From contig CANSQX010000009.1 of assembly GCA_947649225.1 (NCBI GenBank), positions 1 to 39,629 on the forward strand: DNA of 39,629 nt. The letters run 5' to 3'. The notes below the pieces were generated by a model, which was not told the DNA's origin, searched no databases, and saw nothing but the letters and a program-made list of their open reading frames with translations. Position 1 is the first letter of the stretch. Each line of letters begins with the position of its first letter. Positions 39,134 to 39,629 of this stretch are shown in pieces. The translations under genes and the position numbers were made by a program. Origin of the DNA: an uncultured Flavonifractor sp. Its GTDB lineage: Bacteria > Bacillota > Clostridia > Oscillospirales > Oscillospiraceae.

Positions 39134-39629
39134 ATGACAATCTATGACGAACTGCAAGCCAGGGGGCTCATCGCCCAGGTGACCGACGAGGAGGAGATCA
39201 AGCCGCTGATCAACAGCGGCAAAGCCACCTTCTATATCGGCTATGACTGCACGGCGGACAGCCTGACTGCGGGGCATTTTGTAACCCTGACCCTGATGAA
39301 GCGGCTCCAGCAGGCGGGCAACCGGCCCATCGCCCTCATCGGCGGCGGCACCACCATGATCGGCGACCCCTCCGGCCGCACCGACATGCGCAAGATGCTC
39401 ACCCGGGAGGACATCAACCACAATGCCGCCTGCTTCAAGCGGCAGATGGAGCGCTTCATCGAATTTGGCGAGGGCCCCGGCCAGGCCATGATGCTCAACA
39501 ACGCCGACTGGCTGCTCTCCCTGAACTACGTGGACCTGCTGCGGGAGGTGGGCCCCTGCTTCTCGGTGAACAATATGCTCCGGGCCGAGTGCTACAAGCA
39601 GCGCATGGAGAAGGGCCTGTCCTTCCTGG
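39134..39629 (+). CDS. tyrS: Tyrosyl-tRNA synthetase, N-terminal part (runs off the window)
   Basis: 165 residues of a class Ic aminoacyl-tRNA synthetase are visible. Recognised blocks are [17 protein letters not shown] (residues 33-49), [40 protein letters not shown] and [19 protein letters not shown]. These are typical of bacterial TyrS. The HIGH signature is TAGH (residues 45-48): the first His is Thr while the second is kept, and the usual Pro before TADS is Cys. ATG 39134 follows AAGGAGAG at 8 bases. No T-box leader is apparent, and repeat copy 3 lies in the upstream gap. Confidence 0.95.
   Translation, partial: MTIYDELQARGLIAQVTDEEEIKPLINSGKATFYIGYDCTADSLTAGHFVTLTLMKRLQQAGNRPIALIGGGTTMIGDPSGRTDMRKMLTREDINHNAACFKRQMERFIEFGEGPGQAMMLNNADWLLSLNYVDLLREVGPCFSVNNMLRAECYKQRMEKGLSFL

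Overview
The window looks like part of the chromosome of a GC-rich, spore-forming member of the Clostridia, most likely the gut Oscillospiraceae (Flavonifractor / Lawsonibacter / Intestinimonas-like). This is inferred from three things: a complete spoIIIA engulfment operon, Firmicutes gene orders (ylxM-ffh-rpsP-khpA and nusB-xseAB-ispA-dxs-tlyA-argR-recN), and very high third-position GC. No rRNA, tRNA, CRISPR array, phage or transposase gene was found.

Layout. 1-2850: the end of a probable trmK, then nif3-like, a NUDIX hydrolase (minus), yebC and a cupin. 3104-9447 (mostly minus): degV, trmD, rimM, khpA, rpsP, ffh, ylxM. This is the translation/SRP operon, but it is interrupted between khpA and rimM by two tandem plus-strand genes for secreted stalk-domain proteins. 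9997-17674: a small P-loop kinase-like gene and a 2362-residue cyclic beta-1,2-glucan synthase-like protein. 17792-21567: the M16-type pair YfmF/YfmH and an lgt with an unusual C-terminal extension, ending at a very strong terminator. 21749-26701: spoIIIAA to spoIIIAH behind a sigma-E-like promoter. 26910-37872: asp23/yqhY, nusB, a TsaD-like M22 protein, xseA, xseB, ispA, a DUF212 membrane protein, dxs, tlyA, nadK, argR, recN. 37995-38902: two small zinc-ribbon genes around an MmcQ/YjbR gene. 39134 to the end: the start of tyrS.

How the genes work together. Most of the window is housekeeping: translation (rimM, trmD, rpsP, ffh, tyrS), transcription termination (nusB), isoprenoid supply (dxs, ispA), NADP formation, arginine control and recombination repair. 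One developmental module (spoIIIA) builds the mother-cell-to-forespore channel. Genes within each run commonly overlap by 1-8 bases, which suggests translational coupling.

The non-routine content is as follows. (1) The stalk-domain duplication inside a conserved operon carries a 213-bp perfectly identical block, a sign of recent gene conversion. (2) A dispersed family of three 159-216-bp inverted-repeat elements has TA at its borders; two of them supply the stop codon of the preceding gene. (3) A second, different 130-bp inverted-repeat element has a 4-bp TAAA flanking duplication. (4) There are protein oddities: Lgt with a roughly 125-residue tail, TyrS with TAGH in place of HIGH, and a TsaD paralogue lacking key residues. 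I see no clear new defence or biosynthetic system; the stalk-protein pair and the two repeat families are the best candidates for something undescribed.
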